DNA of 9,048 nt from Comamonadaceae bacterium (GCA_947454695.1 CANGMW010000093.1:1-9048), one strand, 5' to 3'. Positions 1-7,227 are shown, numbered from the stretch's first letter. Numbers and translations: made by a program. The notes: generated by a model from the letters alone, not told the origin.

Positions 1-975
1 CGCAACGCCGGCTTGCTCGTCTTGCAACTCTTTGAGGGTTTTGTTGATGCAGGACTGGCTGAACTCGTCGATGGCCAGGCCTTCGACCACTTTGTACTCA
101 CCGCCTTCGCAGGTGACGGGGAAACCAAACATGGTGTCTTTCGGAATGCCGTACTGGCCGTCCGACGGGATGCCCATGGTGACCCATTTGCCGTTGGTGC
201 CCAAGGCCCAGTCGCGCATGTGGTCGATCGCGGCATTAGCAGCCGAAGCGGCCGAGGACAGGCCACGCGCTTCAATGATGGCCGCGCCACGCTTGCCCAC
301 GGTGGGCAAGAACACGTTGGCATTCCATTCCTGGTCGTTGATCATTTTGGCCACGCTCTCACCCTTGATGGTGGCGAAGCGGTAGTCAGCGTACATGGTG
401 GGCGAGTGGTTGCCCCACACGGTGAGTTTTTCAATGTCCGCCACGGCCTTGCCGGTCTTGGCAGCGATCTGGCTGGCAGCACGGTTGTGGTCCAGGCGCA
501 GCATGGCGGTGAAGTTCTTGCGCGGCAGATCGGGTGCGCTCTTCATGGCGATATAGGCGTTGGTGTTGGCCGGGTTGCCCACCACCAACACTTTGACGTT
601 GCGGCTGGCCACGGCGTTGAGGGCTTTACCCTGTGCGGTGAAGATCTGGCCGTTGATGGACAGCAGCTCGGCACGTTCCATGCCGGCTTTACGGGGCATG
701 GAGCCCACCAGCAGGGCGTAGTCGGCGTCTTTGAAGGCGGTCATGGGATCGCCATGGGCTTCCATACCAACGAGCAGCGGGAATGCGCAGTCTTCAAGTT
801 CCATCATCACGCCCTTGAGCGCTTTTTGCGGACCTTCCACCGGCACTTCCAGCAATTGCAGGATGACGGGCTGATCTTTGCCCAGCATTTCGCCCGAGGC
901 GATACGGAACAAGAGGGCGTAACCGATTTGACCAGCGGCACCGGTGACGGCAACGCGAACGGGCTTTTTGCTCAT
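1..975 (-). CDS. mdh: Malate dehydrogenase (NAD-dependent), 3' end cut by window edge
   Basis: Cytosolic enzyme oxidising L-malate to oxaloacetate with NAD+, the last TCA step before citrate synthase. Reading the minus strand from the ATG at 975-973 gives 325 uninterrupted codons up to base 1. The family is about 328 residues, so only a few C-terminal residues and the stop are missing. The N-terminal Rossmann fold has the dinucleotide loop TGAAGQIGY (residues 11-19). Substrate-binding arginines are R95 in MPRKAGMER, R101, and R165 in LRLDHNRA. N134 lies in GNPAN, and the catalytic pair is D162 and H190 (WGNHSPTMY). This is the long MalDH type typical of Burkholderiales rather than the E. coli 312-residue type. 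A GGAG ribosome site (minus strand of 985-988) sits 9 bases before the start. The gene is divergent from the GntR gene and may share its control region. The plus-strand open frame across it is a codon-bias shadow. Confidence 0.97.
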   Translation of the reverse strand, partial: MSKKPVRVAVTGAAGQIGYALLFRIASGEMLGKDQPVILQLLEVPVEGPQKALKGVMMELEDCAFPLLVGMEAHGDPMTAFKDADYALLVGSMPRKAGMERAELLSINGQIFTAQGKALNAVASRNVKVLVVGNPANTNAYIAMKSAPDLPRKNFTAMLRLDHNRAASQIAAKTGKAVADIEKLTVWGNHSPTMYADYRFATIKGESVAKMINDQEWNANVFLPTVGKRGAAIIEARGLSSAASAANAAIDHMRDWALGTNGKWVTMGIPSDGQYGIPKDTMFGFPVTCEGGEYKVVEGLAIDEFSQSCINKTLKELQDEQAGVA

Positions 976-1088
976 GGTGAGAACTCCAGGAAGTGTTGAA
1001 TCAAGGCGACCGGGGCAGTGGCCTGTTCACAAGCCGCCAAGCCCCCGGGACAACCCGGAGTGTACCGCGAAAACCCTCATTTCTCAAT

Positions 1089-1116
1089 TTGTCTTATGTC
1101 TTATATAAGATATGAT
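1089..1116 (+). promoter_or_regulatory. Putative promoter of the GntR regulator gene
   Basis: A sigma-70-like pair is visible: TTGTCT (1089-1094, 4 of 6 to consensus) and TATGAT (1111-1116, 5 of 6), with a 16-base spacer. The palindrome described separately fills the spacer. The expected start of transcription is near 1123, about 30 bases before the ATG of the regulator. The match is by eye only. No equally convincing promoter was found for mdh on the opposite strand, although the same AT-rich patch is the likely place for it. Confidence 0.5.
1091..1111. promoter_or_regulatory. Candidate operator: perfect 12-bp palindrome with an extra half-site
   Basis: TCTTATATAAGA (1099-1110) is its own reverse complement. 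The half-site GTCTTAT occurs twice in tandem (1091-1097 and 1098-1104) and is followed by the inverted copy ATAAGAT (1105-1111). It is a strikingly AT-rich island in GC-rich DNA, located between mdh and the GntR gene and inside the promoter spacer. GntR-family dimers bind short palindromes of this size, usually near their own gene. Autoregulation, and possibly control of mdh, is inferred from position. No second copy was seen upstream of sdhC or leuC. Confidence 0.6.
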
Positions 1117-1126
1117 TTGACCTTTT

Positions 1127-1140
1127 GGGGCCTGTGCCCC
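1127..1140 (+). other. Small GC hairpin in the leader of the GntR gene
   Basis: GGGGC (1127-1131) pairs with GCCCC (1136-1140) around a 4-base loop (CTGT). It ends 15 bases before the ATG at 1156. A run of six G (1141-1146) follows directly; it could act as a poor ribosome site or pair alternatively with the CCCC. No T-run follows, so this is not an intrinsic terminator. It may affect translation of the regulator or may be chance in GC-rich DNA. Confidence 0.3.
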
Positions 1141-1155
1141 GGGGGGCGCTTTGCC

Positions 1156-1959
1156 ATGAACCAGACTTCTCCTACCAGCGCAGATAACTCGGACTTGCCA
1201 GCCGCCAGTTTGGCGCCGCCCTCCAGCGGCGGCACGCCGGCTTTCAGTCCCTTGTACCAACAAATCAAGAGCCTGATTTTGCAAAGCCTGCAGTCGGCCG
1301 AGTGGCGCCCCGGCGAGGCCATCCCCAGCGAAATGGACTTGGCCGCCCGATTTCGGGTCAGCCAGGGCACGGTGCGCAAAGCGATCGACGAGCTCGCCGC
1401 CGAAAACCTGCTGGTGCGCCGTCAGGGCAAGGGCACCTTTGTGGCCACCCACTCTGAACATTTGGTGGAGTACCGGTTCTTGAAGCTGGTGCCCGACAAC
1501 GGCGACACCCAAAGCGAAGGGCCCGCCCAGCGCGAAATCATCGACTGCAAGCGCTTGCGCGCCAGCGCCGAAGTCGCACGCGCCTTGTCACTGCGCAGCG
1601 GCGACAGCGTGCTGCAGGTGCGCCGCGTCCTGTCCTTTGCCGGCTGTCCCACGATTTTGGAAGACCTGTGGCTGCCCGGCACCCCCTTCAAAGGCCTGAC
1701 CGCCGAGCGTCTGAGCCAATATGTAGGTCCCATGTATGCCCTGTTTGAGACGGAATTCGGCGTGCGCATGGTCCGGGCCGAAGAAAAAATCCGTGCCGTT
1801 TTGCCCGACGCTGCGCAAGCCGGCCTGCTGAAAATTCCAAAGAACACCCCGTTGTTGAGCGTGGAGCGCATCGCCTACACCTATAACGATGTGCCCATGG
1901 AAATCCGCAGGGGCCTGTACCTCACGGATACCCACCATTACCGCAACGAATTGAACTGA
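1156..1959 (+). CDS. GntR-family (HutC/UTRA type) transcriptional regulator of the TCA gene block
   Basis: A 267-residue DNA-binding regulator. After a flexible Ser/Pro/Ala-rich tail (1-28), residues about 30-97 form a classic GntR winged helix: PLYQQIKSLIL, then PSEMDLAARFRVSQGTVRKA with the recognition helix, ending in the wing RRQGKGTFVA. Residues about 105-262 fit a UTRA ligand-sensing domain, with the usual late segment of the type LLSVERIAYTYNDVPMEIRR. The ligand is not evident; a TCA-cycle or related carboxylate is a guess from context. The ATG at 1156 is preferred because the same frame extends upstream only through the AT-rich promoter and palindrome region to a GTG at 1018, and the GntR domain does not need that extension. 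The gene sits between divergent mdh and the sdh-gltA operon, an arrangement I recognise from other Burkholderiales. No terminator is visible after it, so readthrough into sdhC is possible. Confidence 0.93.
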   Translation: MNQTSPTSADNSDLPAASLAPPSSGGTPAFSPLYQQIKSLILQSLQSAEWRPGEAIPSEMDLAARFRVSQGTVRKAIDELAAENLLVRRQGKGTFVATHSEHLVEYRFLKLVPDNGDTQSEGPAQREIIDCKRLRASAEVARALSLRSGDSVLQVRRVLSFAGCPTILEDLWLPGTPFKGLTAERLSQYVGPMYALFETEFGVRMVRAEEKIRAVLPDAAQAGLLKIPKNTPLLSVERIAYTYNDVPMEIRRGLYLTDTHHYRNELN

Positions 1960-2015
1960 AAAACCCGGCGCTGACAGCCTGCTGAAAGAAAAATTCCTAA
2001 AAATGCGTCCATCGA

Positions 2016-2053
2016 TTGCTGCATTGCAATAGAATTTCAAGGCTTTGCAGCAA
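2016..2053. promoter_or_regulatory. Candidate control region of the sdh operon with an inverted repeat
   Basis: This lies in the 131-base spacer between the GntR gene and sdhC. TTGCTGCA (2016-2023) and TGCAGCAA (2046-2053) are perfect 8-base inverted copies 22 bases apart. Each is also locally near-palindromic: TTGCTGCATTGCAA (2016-2029) and TTTGCAGCAAA (2044-2054). Between them TAGAAT (2030-2035) is a 5 of 6 match to a -10 box, but no good -35 precedes it. A regulator bound here would overlap RNA polymerase, or the -35 may be replaced by an activator site. The repeat does not resemble the TCTTATATAAGA palindrome near mdh, so a different protein is implied. Confidence 0.45.
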
Positions 2054-2090
2054 AAAATTACCAAGCGGTTACATAAAAGAAAGTCCGAAC

Positions 2091-2537
2091 ATGTCTGAGC
2101 TTTCCTCTTCTTCCAGCCCCAAGCGGCCTGAGTTTCGTAATATCAACGCCTTCAAAGATCTGCCGGGTTACCGCTGGCCTTTGGCCGCGATTGTTTCGGG
2201 CATGCACCGTATCAGCGGCCTGTTCATGTTTGTATTGATGCCTTTCATCGTTTGGCTGTTCGATGCCTCGCTCAGCTCCGAATATTCCTTTGCCCGTTTC
2301 ACCGCCGCCTTCAATGTCGGCATCGGCTTTGTGCCGGGTGTGGTCATCAAACTTCTGGTTGGCGCGATCATCTGGGCTTACCTGCACCATTTCGTGGCGG
2401 GCTTGCGCCATATCCGCATGGATCTGAGCCACCACTCGGTGAGTAAAGAAGCCGGCCTGAGCTCGGCGCGCTGGGTCTTGGTGCTCAGCGCCATCCCCGC
2501 TTTGGCGATCTATGCCAAGTTGTTTGGCTTGTACTGA
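2091..2537 (+). CDS. sdhC: Succinate dehydrogenase cytochrome b556 subunit
   Basis: A 148-residue inner-membrane anchor of complex II; with SdhD it binds heme b and the quinone. After a polar Ser-rich N-terminus there are three hydrophobic segments (about 30-58, 74-103 and 126-147). The family signature RWPLAAIVSGMHRISG places S36 and R40 at the quinone-site positions known from E. coli (S27, R31). The second signature, HHFVAGLRHIRMD, puts H100 at the heme-ligand position of E. coli H84. The ATG at 2091 gives the normal family length; an in-frame ATG at 2016 would start inside the putative promoter. The purine stretch AAAGAAAG before the start is only a weak ribosome site. First gene of the sdhCDAB-sdhE-gltA run. 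Confidence 0.95.
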   Translation: MSELSSSSSPKRPEFRNINAFKDLPGYRWPLAAIVSGMHRISGLFMFVLMPFIVWLFDASLSSEYSFARFTAAFNVGIGFVPGVVIKLLVGAIIWAYLHHFVAGLRHIRMDLSHHSVSKEAGLSSARWVLVLSAIPALAIYAKLFGLY

Positions 2538-2586
2538 ACCACACCGCTCCCCAACGATTTCACTGAACAACTCTCAGGAACTGAAT

Positions 2587-2952
2587 ATGTCTGTCAATTA
2601 CGGCTCTAAACGTACCGTTGTCGGGGCGCACTATGGTTTGCGCGACTGGCTGGCCCAACGCGTCACCGCCTTGATCATGGCCCTCTTCACCGTCGTGGTA
2701 CTGGTGCAGGTGATCTTCTCTAAAGGCCCCATGGGCTACCAAAACTGGGCGGGTATCTTCTCGGCCCAGTGGATGAAGTCGCTGACCTTTGCGGTCATCA
2801 TCGCCCTGCTCTACCACGCTTGGGTGGGTATGCGCGAAATTTTCATGGACTACATCAAACCGCTGGGCCTGCGTCTGGCCCTGCAGGTTCTCTCTATTGT
2901 GTGGCTGGTGGCCTGCGCAGGCTGGGCCATTCAAGTGCTGTGGCGCCTTTGA
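2587..2952 (+). CDS. sdhD: Succinate dehydrogenase hydrophobic membrane anchor subunit
   Basis: A 121-residue membrane anchor pairing with SdhC in complex II. There are three hydrophobic segments (about 24-45, 62-80 and 95-118). The segment GLRDWLAQRVTA (17-28) is the conserved N-terminal amphipathic entry to helix 1. YHAWVGMREIFMDYIKP (76-92) contains H77, at the position of the E. coli heme ligand H71, and D88-Y89, matching E. coli D82-Y83 near the quinone. AGGAA at 2576-2580 is a good ribosome site 6 bases before the ATG, which decides this start over an in-frame ATG at 2512 overlapping sdhC. It follows sdhC by 49 bases and precedes sdhA by 41. Confidence 0.95.
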   Translation: MSVNYGSKRTVVGAHYGLRDWLAQRVTALIMALFTVVVLVQVIFSKGPMGYQNWAGIFSAQWMKSLTFAVIIALLYHAWVGMREIFMDYIKPLGLRLALQVLSIVWLVACAGWAIQVLWRL

Positions 2953-2993
2953 TGCCGCTGCTGTGATGCCACTGACTTACCAAGGCTGAATAC

Positions 2994-4784
2994 ATGACTT
3001 ACTCTGTGACCCAAAGAAAATTTGACGTTGTGATCATCGGAGCCGGCGGTTCCGGCATGCGCGCGTCCCTGCAACTGGCCCGTGCCGGCCTCAATGTGGC
3101 CGTGCTCTCCAAAGTGTTCCCCACTCGCTCGCACACGGTGGCCGCGCAAGGCGGCATTGGTGCGTCTCTGGGCAATATGTCTGATGACAATTGGCACTAC
3201 CACTTCTACGATACCGTCAAAGGCTCCGACTGGCTCGGCGACCAGGACGCGATTGAATTCATGTGCCGCGAAGCCCCCAAGGTCGTCTATGACCTGGAGC
3301 ACATGGGCATGCCGTTTGACCGCAACCCGGATGGCACGATTTACCAGCGTCCGTTCGGCGGCCACACCGCCAACTACGGCGAAAAACCCGTGCAACGCGC
3401 TTGCGCCGCCGCTGACCGCACTGGTCACGCCATGCTGCACACGCTTTATCAACAAAACGTCAAAGCCAAGACCAACTTCTTTGTGGAGTGGATGGCGCTG
3501 GACCTGGTGCGTGACGCCGAAGGCGATGTGGTCGGTGTGACCGCGCTGGAAATGGAAACCGGCGATCTGCATGTGTTGCATGCCAAGACCGTGTTGTTGG
3601 CCACCGGCGGAGCCGGCCGGATTTTTGCGGCATCAACCAATGCCTTCATCAACACCGGCGACGGCCTGGGCATGGCCGCACGCGCTGGCATCCCGTTGGA
3701 AGACATGGAGTTCTGGCAGTTCCACCCCACCGGCGTGGCCGGCGCAGGCGTGCTGCTGACCGAAGGCTGCCGGGGCGAAGGCGCCATCTTGCTCAACAGC
3801 AATGGCGAGCGCTTCATGGAGCGCTATGCGCCCACCCTGAAAGATCTGGCGCCGCGTGACTTCGTGTCGCGCTCGATGGACCAGGAGATCAAGGAAGGTC
3901 GCGGTTGCGGACCGAACAAAGACTATGTGCTGCTCAAGCTCGACCACCTCGGTGCCGAGACGATTCACAAGCGTCTGCCTTCGGTCTATGAAATCGGCGT
4001 GAACTTTGCCAACGTGGACATCACCCGCGAACCTATTCCCGTGGTGCCGACCATTCACTACCAGATGGGCGGCATTCCGACCAATGTGAATGGTCAAGTC
4101 GTGGTGCAAAAGGGCGACGTGCACAACGCGGTGGTCAATGGCCTCTACGCGGTGGGCGAATGCTCCTGCGTGAGCGTGCATGGCGCCAACCGCCTGGGCA
4201 CCAACTCGCTGCTGGACCTGCTGGTGTTTGGCCGTGCTGCGGGCAACCATATTGTTGAGTTCAACAGCAAGACCAAATCGCACAAGCCCATGCCCAAAGA
4301 CGCGGCCGAGCGCACGCTGGAGCGCCTGAACCGTCTGGACAACGCCCGCGATGGCGAGTACGCCCAGAAAGTGGCTGGCGACATCCGCAGCAGCATGCAA
4401 AAACATGCCGGCGTGTTCCGTACCCAAGCCATGATGGACGAAGGCGTGAAGCAAATTGCTGCCCTGCGCGAGCGCGTCAACCACATCGGCCTCAAAGACA
4501 ACTCCAAGATCTTCAACACCGCCCGGATTGAAGCCCTGGAAGTCGACAACCTGATCGAGTGTGCGCAAGCCACGATGGTCTCTGCCGCTGCCCGCAAGGA
4601 AAGCCGCGGTGCGCACACGGTGGACGACTACGCCGACACGCCCGAGCATCCCAATGGTCGCAATGACGAGCAGTGGCTCAAGCACTCGCTGTGGTACAGC
4701 GAAGGCAACCGCCTGTCTTACAAGCCGGTCAACATGAAACCGTTGACGGTGGACAGCGTGCCCCTGAAGGTTCGCACATTCTGA
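2994..4784 (+). CDS. sdhA: Succinate dehydrogenase flavoprotein subunit
   Basis: The catalytic subunit of complex II, oxidising succinate to fumarate on the cytoplasmic side. At 596 residues it has normal family length. The FAD-binding fold starts at DVVIIGAGGSGMR (11-23). RSHTVAAQGG (45-54) carries H47, the histidine that takes covalent FAD. Active-site residues are present at H244 (FHPTG), R288 (LAPRDFVSR), H355 (TIHYQMGG) and R399 (GANRLG), in line with E. coli H242, R286, H354 and R399. A second FAD segment is VNGLYAVGEC (381-390). The C-terminal helical domain and the end SVPLKVRTF are typical. AAGG at 2982-2985 is the ribosome site. The large antisense open frames across this gene are shadows of its codon bias. 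Confidence 0.98.
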   Translation: MTYSVTQRKFDVVIIGAGGSGMRASLQLARAGLNVAVLSKVFPTRSHTVAAQGGIGASLGNMSDDNWHYHFYDTVKGSDWLGDQDAIEFMCREAPKVVYDLEHMGMPFDRNPDGTIYQRPFGGHTANYGEKPVQRACAAADRTGHAMLHTLYQQNVKAKTNFFVEWMALDLVRDAEGDVVGVTALEMETGDLHVLHAKTVLLATGGAGRIFAASTNAFINTGDGLGMAARAGIPLEDMEFWQFHPTGVAGAGVLLTEGCRGEGAILLNSNGERFMERYAPTLKDLAPRDFVSRSMDQEIKEGRGCGPNKDYVLLKLDHLGAETIHKRLPSVYEIGVNFANVDITREPIPVVPTIHYQMGGIPTNVNGQVVVQKGDVHNAVVNGLYAVGECSCVSVHGANRLGTNSLLDLLVFGRAAGNHIVEFNSKTKSHKPMPKDAAERTLERLNRLDNARDGEYAQKVAGDIRSSMQKHAGVFRTQAMMDEGVKQIAALRERVNHIGLKDNSKIFNTARIEALEVDNLIECAQATMVSAAARKESRGAHTVDDYADTPEHPNGRNDEQWLKHSLWYSEGNRLSYKPVNMKPLTVDSVPLKVRTF

Positions 4785-4834
4785 TCCAGGCCAGACGCCC
4801 AACGCGCCGCACCCATTTGAACAAGAGGTAAATC

Positions 4835-5539
4835 ATGTCCCTGCGTACTTTCAACATCTACCGCTATGACCCGGACAAGGACGCCAAGCCTTACATGCAG
4901 ACCATTCAGGTTGAGCTCGATGGCAGTGAACGCATGCTGCTCGATGCCCTGATGAAGCTCAAGGAAGTCGACCCCAGCATCTCGTTCCGCCGCTCCTGCC
5001 GCGAAGGCGTGTGTGGTTCGGACGCCATGAACATCAACGGCAAAAACGGTCTGGCTTGCCTGACCAATATGCTGACCTTGCCGGGCACCATCACGCTCAA
5101 GCCGCTTCCAGGCCTGCCCGTCGTGCGCGACTTGATCGTGGACATGACGCAGTTCTTCAAGCAGTACAACTCGATCAAGCCTTACCTGGTCAACGACAAT
5201 GTGCCCCCGGAAAAAGAGCGTCTGCAAAGCCCAGAAGAGCGCGATGAGCTCAACGGTTTGTACGAGTGCATTTTGTGCGCCAGCTGCTCGACCAGCTGCC
5301 CCAGCTTCTGGTGGAATCCTGACAAGTTCGTCGGTCCTGCCGGCCTCCTGCAGGCCTACCGTTTCCTGGCCGACAGCCGCGATGAAGCCACCGCCGAGCG
5401 ACTGGACAATCTGGAAGATCCCTACCGCTTGTTCCGTTGCCACACCATCATGAATTGCGTCGACGTCTGCCCCAAAGGGCTGAACCCGACGCGCGCCATT
5501 GGCAAGATCAAGGAAATGATGGTCGCTCGCGCGATCTGA
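4835..5539 (+). CDS. sdhB: Succinate dehydrogenase iron-sulfur subunit
   Basis: A 234-residue electron-transfer subunit linking SdhA FAD to the quinone site. The N-terminal ferredoxin domain holds the 2Fe-2S ligands C55, C60, D63 and C75, including the Asp ligand seen in E. coli. The C-terminal domain has CILCASCSTSCP (145-156) and RCHTIMNCVDVCP (201-213). By alignment with E. coli, C145, C148, C151 and C212 bind 4Fe-4S, and C155, C202 and C208 bind 3Fe-4S. P156, W160 and H203 fall at the quinone-site positions. The ribosome site AAGAGGT (4823-4829) is the strongest in the operon. sdhE follows after 15 bases. Confidence 0.98.
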   Translation: MSLRTFNIYRYDPDKDAKPYMQTIQVELDGSERMLLDALMKLKEVDPSISFRRSCREGVCGSDAMNINGKNGLACLTNMLTLPGTITLKPLPGLPVVRDLIVDMTQFFKQYNSIKPYLVNDNVPPEKERLQSPEERDELNGLYECILCASCSTSCPSFWWNPDKFVGPAGLLQAYRFLADSRDEATAERLDNLEDPYRLFRCHTIMNCVDVCPKGLNPTRAIGKIKEMMVARAI

Positions 5540-5554
5540 ATCTGAATTGACGTC

Positions 5555-5833
5555 GTGACGGATGAACTCATCTCTGAAAGAGCGCTCAGCAAGCTGAAAT
5601 GGCGTTGCCGCCGCGGCCTGCTGGAAAACGATATTTTCATCGAGCGCTTTTTTCAGAAATTTGAGTCTGTCCTCACGGTGCGCCACGCATCCGGTTTGAA
5701 CGCCCTGATGGATTTAAGTGACAACGATCTGCTGGATTTGAACTTGAGTCGCAAATCGTTGGCACAAGTGGATGCTGAGTTGGACCGCGACGATGTGCGC
5801 GACGTGTTGAATATGTTGAAAGAAAACCGCTGA
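5555..5833 (+). CDS. sdhE: Succinate dehydrogenase assembly factor SdhE (FAD assembly factor, YgfY/SDHAF2 family)
   Basis: A small cytosolic protein that binds SdhA and promotes covalent attachment of FAD. It is 92 residues, with the family core KLKWRCRRGLLENDIFIERFF; the hallmark RGxxE motif is R20-G21-L-L-E24. The rest is helical and acidic, ending in DVLNMLKENR, as usual. The start must be GTG at 5555: upstream in frame there is only an ATT before a stop at 5543, and the nearby ATG at 5562 is out of frame. No clear ribosome site precedes it, so translation may depend on coupling to sdhB, whose stop is 15 bases upstream. Its place between sdhB and gltA fits the role. Confidence 0.93.
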   Translation: MTDELISERALSKLKWRCRRGLLENDIFIERFFQKFESVLTVRHASGLNALMDLSDNDLLDLNLSRKSLAQVDAELDRDDVRDVLNMLKENR

Positions 5834-5843
5834 AAGGTCTGAA

Positions 5844-7154
5844 ATGAAGTTAGCCGATAACAAAGCCACCCTGTCGTTCTCCAACGGCACCCCCAGCGTC
5901 GATTTGCCGGTCTACCAAGGCAATATCGGCCCGGATGTGATTGACATCCGCAAGCTGTATGGCCAGTCGGGCATGTTCACCTATGACCCCGGCTTCCTCT
6001 CCACCGCTTCATGCCAATCGGGCATCACCTACATCGACGGCGACAAAGGTGAGTTGCTGTACCGCGGTTACCCCATCGAACAACTGGCCACCAAGGCAGA
6101 CTACCTCGACACCTGCTACCTGCTGCTCAAGGGCGAACTGCCGGATGCCAAGCAGCGTGGTGACTTCCATGACCTCGTTCTGCACCACACCATGGTGCAC
6201 GAGCAAATGCAATTCTTCCTGCGTGGTTTCCGCCGCGACGCCCACCCGATGGCTGTTTTGACCGGTCTGGTGGGAGCCCTGTCGGCCTTCTACCACGACA
6301 GCACCGACATCAACAACGCCGAGCACCGCGACGTGGCCGCCATCCGCCTGATCGCCAAGATGCCCACCTTGGTCGCCATGGCCTACAAATACGGCATCGG
6401 TCAACCCTTCATCTACCCGCGCAACGACCTGTCCTATGCCGGCAATTTCCTGCACATGATGTTTGCCACGCCGTGCGAAGAGTACAAGGTCAACCCCGTG
6501 ATCGAACGCGCGATGGACCGCATCTTCACGCTGCACGCCGACCACGAACAAAACGCCTCCACCTCCACGGTGCGTTTGTGCGGTTCTTCCGGCACCAACC
6601 CCTTCGCGGCCATCGCCGCTGGCGTGGCCTGCTTGTGGGGCCCGGCCCATGGTGGCGCCAACGAAGCCTGCCTGAACATGCTCGAAGACATCCAGCGCCA
6701 AGGCGGTGTCGCCAAGGTGGGCCAGTTCATGGAGCAAGTCAAGGACAAGAACTCCGGCGTCAAGCTCATGGGCTTTGGTCACCGCGTGTACAAGAACTAC
6801 GACCCCCGCGCCAAACTCATGCAGGAAACCTGCGACGAAGTGCTGGGCGCCCTCGGTCTGGAAAATGATCCGCTGTTCAAGCTGGCCAAGGCCTTGGAAA
6901 AAATCGCCCTGGAAGATGACTACTTCGTACAGCGCAAGCTCTACCCGAACGTGGACTTCTACTCCGGCATCGTGCAGCGCGCGATCGGCATCCCTGTGAA
7001 CCTGTTTACCGGCATCTTCACCCTGGCCCGCACCGTGGGCTGGATTGCCCAGTTGAACGAGATGATCAGCGACCCCGAATACAAAATCGGTCGTCCGCGC
7101 CAGCTCTTCACCGGTTCAGTGCGTCGCGATGTGCCCACCAGCGTCAAACGCTGA
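5844..7154 (+). CDS. gltA: Citrate synthase (hexameric, Gram-negative type)
   Basis: Condenses oxaloacetate and acetyl-CoA to citrate, the entry step of the TCA cycle. It has 436 residues (E. coli 427). Catalytic and substrate residues are H234 in HADHEQNAST, H269 in GPAHGGANE, H313-R314 in MGFGHRVYKNYDPR (the family signature) and D371 in NVDFYSG. C211 in FATPCEEYKVNP aligns with E. coli C206, a residue linked to NADH inhibition, so the enzyme is likely of the NADH-sensitive hexameric type; that regulation is inferred. It is not a 2-methylcitrate synthase: it has the long N-terminal domain (1-50) and no prp genes lie nearby. AAAGGT (5833-5838) is the ribosome site and overlaps the sdhE stop. 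Last gene of the operon. Confidence 0.98.
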   Translation: MKLADNKATLSFSNGTPSVDLPVYQGNIGPDVIDIRKLYGQSGMFTYDPGFLSTASCQSGITYIDGDKGELLYRGYPIEQLATKADYLDTCYLLLKGELPDAKQRGDFHDLVLHHTMVHEQMQFFLRGFRRDAHPMAVLTGLVGALSAFYHDSTDINNAEHRDVAAIRLIAKMPTLVAMAYKYGIGQPFIYPRNDLSYAGNFLHMMFATPCEEYKVNPVIERAMDRIFTLHADHEQNASTSTVRLCGSSGTNPFAAIAAGVACLWGPAHGGANEACLNMLEDIQRQGGVAKVGQFMEQVKDKNSGVKLMGFGHRVYKNYDPRAKLMQETCDEVLGALGLENDPLFKLAKALEKIALEDDYFVQRKLYPNVDFYSGIVQRAIGIPVNLFTGIFTLARTVGWIAQLNEMISDPEYKIGRPRQLFTGSVRRDVPTSVKR

Positions 7155-7174
7155 TCGACCCTGACCCCTGCGAT

Positions 7175-7207
7175 GCCCGCCTGGTGGCAACACCGGCGGG
7201 CTTTTTT
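7175..7207 (+). terminator. Intrinsic terminator of the sdh-gltA operon
   Basis: GCCCGCC (7175-7181) pairs with GGCGGGC (7195-7201). Inside it, after one bulged T, GGTG (7183-7186) pairs with CACC (7191-7194) around the loop GCAA. Six T follow (7202-7207). It lies 20 bases after the gltA stop. The strong GC stem and U-run make it a textbook Rho-independent terminator. Confidence 0.93.
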
Positions 7208-7227
7208 ATCTTCAAGCCTTGTCGCCT

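Noticed and set aside
13..999. A 328-residue plus-strand open frame covering almost all of mdh
   Set aside because: It is antisense to a clear malate dehydrogenase, has low-complexity His/Gly/Val/Phe-rich composition typical of a reverse-strand shadow in GC-rich coding DNA, and shows no recognisable domain.
1018..1155. N-terminal extension of the GntR regulator from a GTG at 1018
   Set aside because: It would run through the promoter and palindrome and adds 46 residues with no family similarity; the ATG at 1156 gives a normal product.
1960..2015. Possible terminator after the GntR gene
   Set aside because: No stable stem followed by a T-run is present; the A-rich stretches lack a paired GC stem before them.
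2016..2090. N-terminal extension of SdhC from an ATG-like start at 2016 in frame
   Set aside because: It translates the putative promoter and inverted repeat, and the family length is met from 2091.
2950..2970. Short repeated TGATGCC around the sdhD stop
   Set aside because: A 7-base repeat in a GC-rich spacer is expected by chance, and sdhA has its own ribosome site further on.
3633..4802. A 389-residue minus-strand open frame inside sdhA
   Set aside because: It is antisense to the intact sdhA, rich in His/Val/Ala/Gly as expected from the mirrored codon bias, and has no domain or plausible ribosome site.
4718..5686. A 322-residue minus-strand open frame across sdhB and sdhE
   Set aside because: It is a shadow of sdhB and sdhE, which carry all expected motifs on the plus strand.
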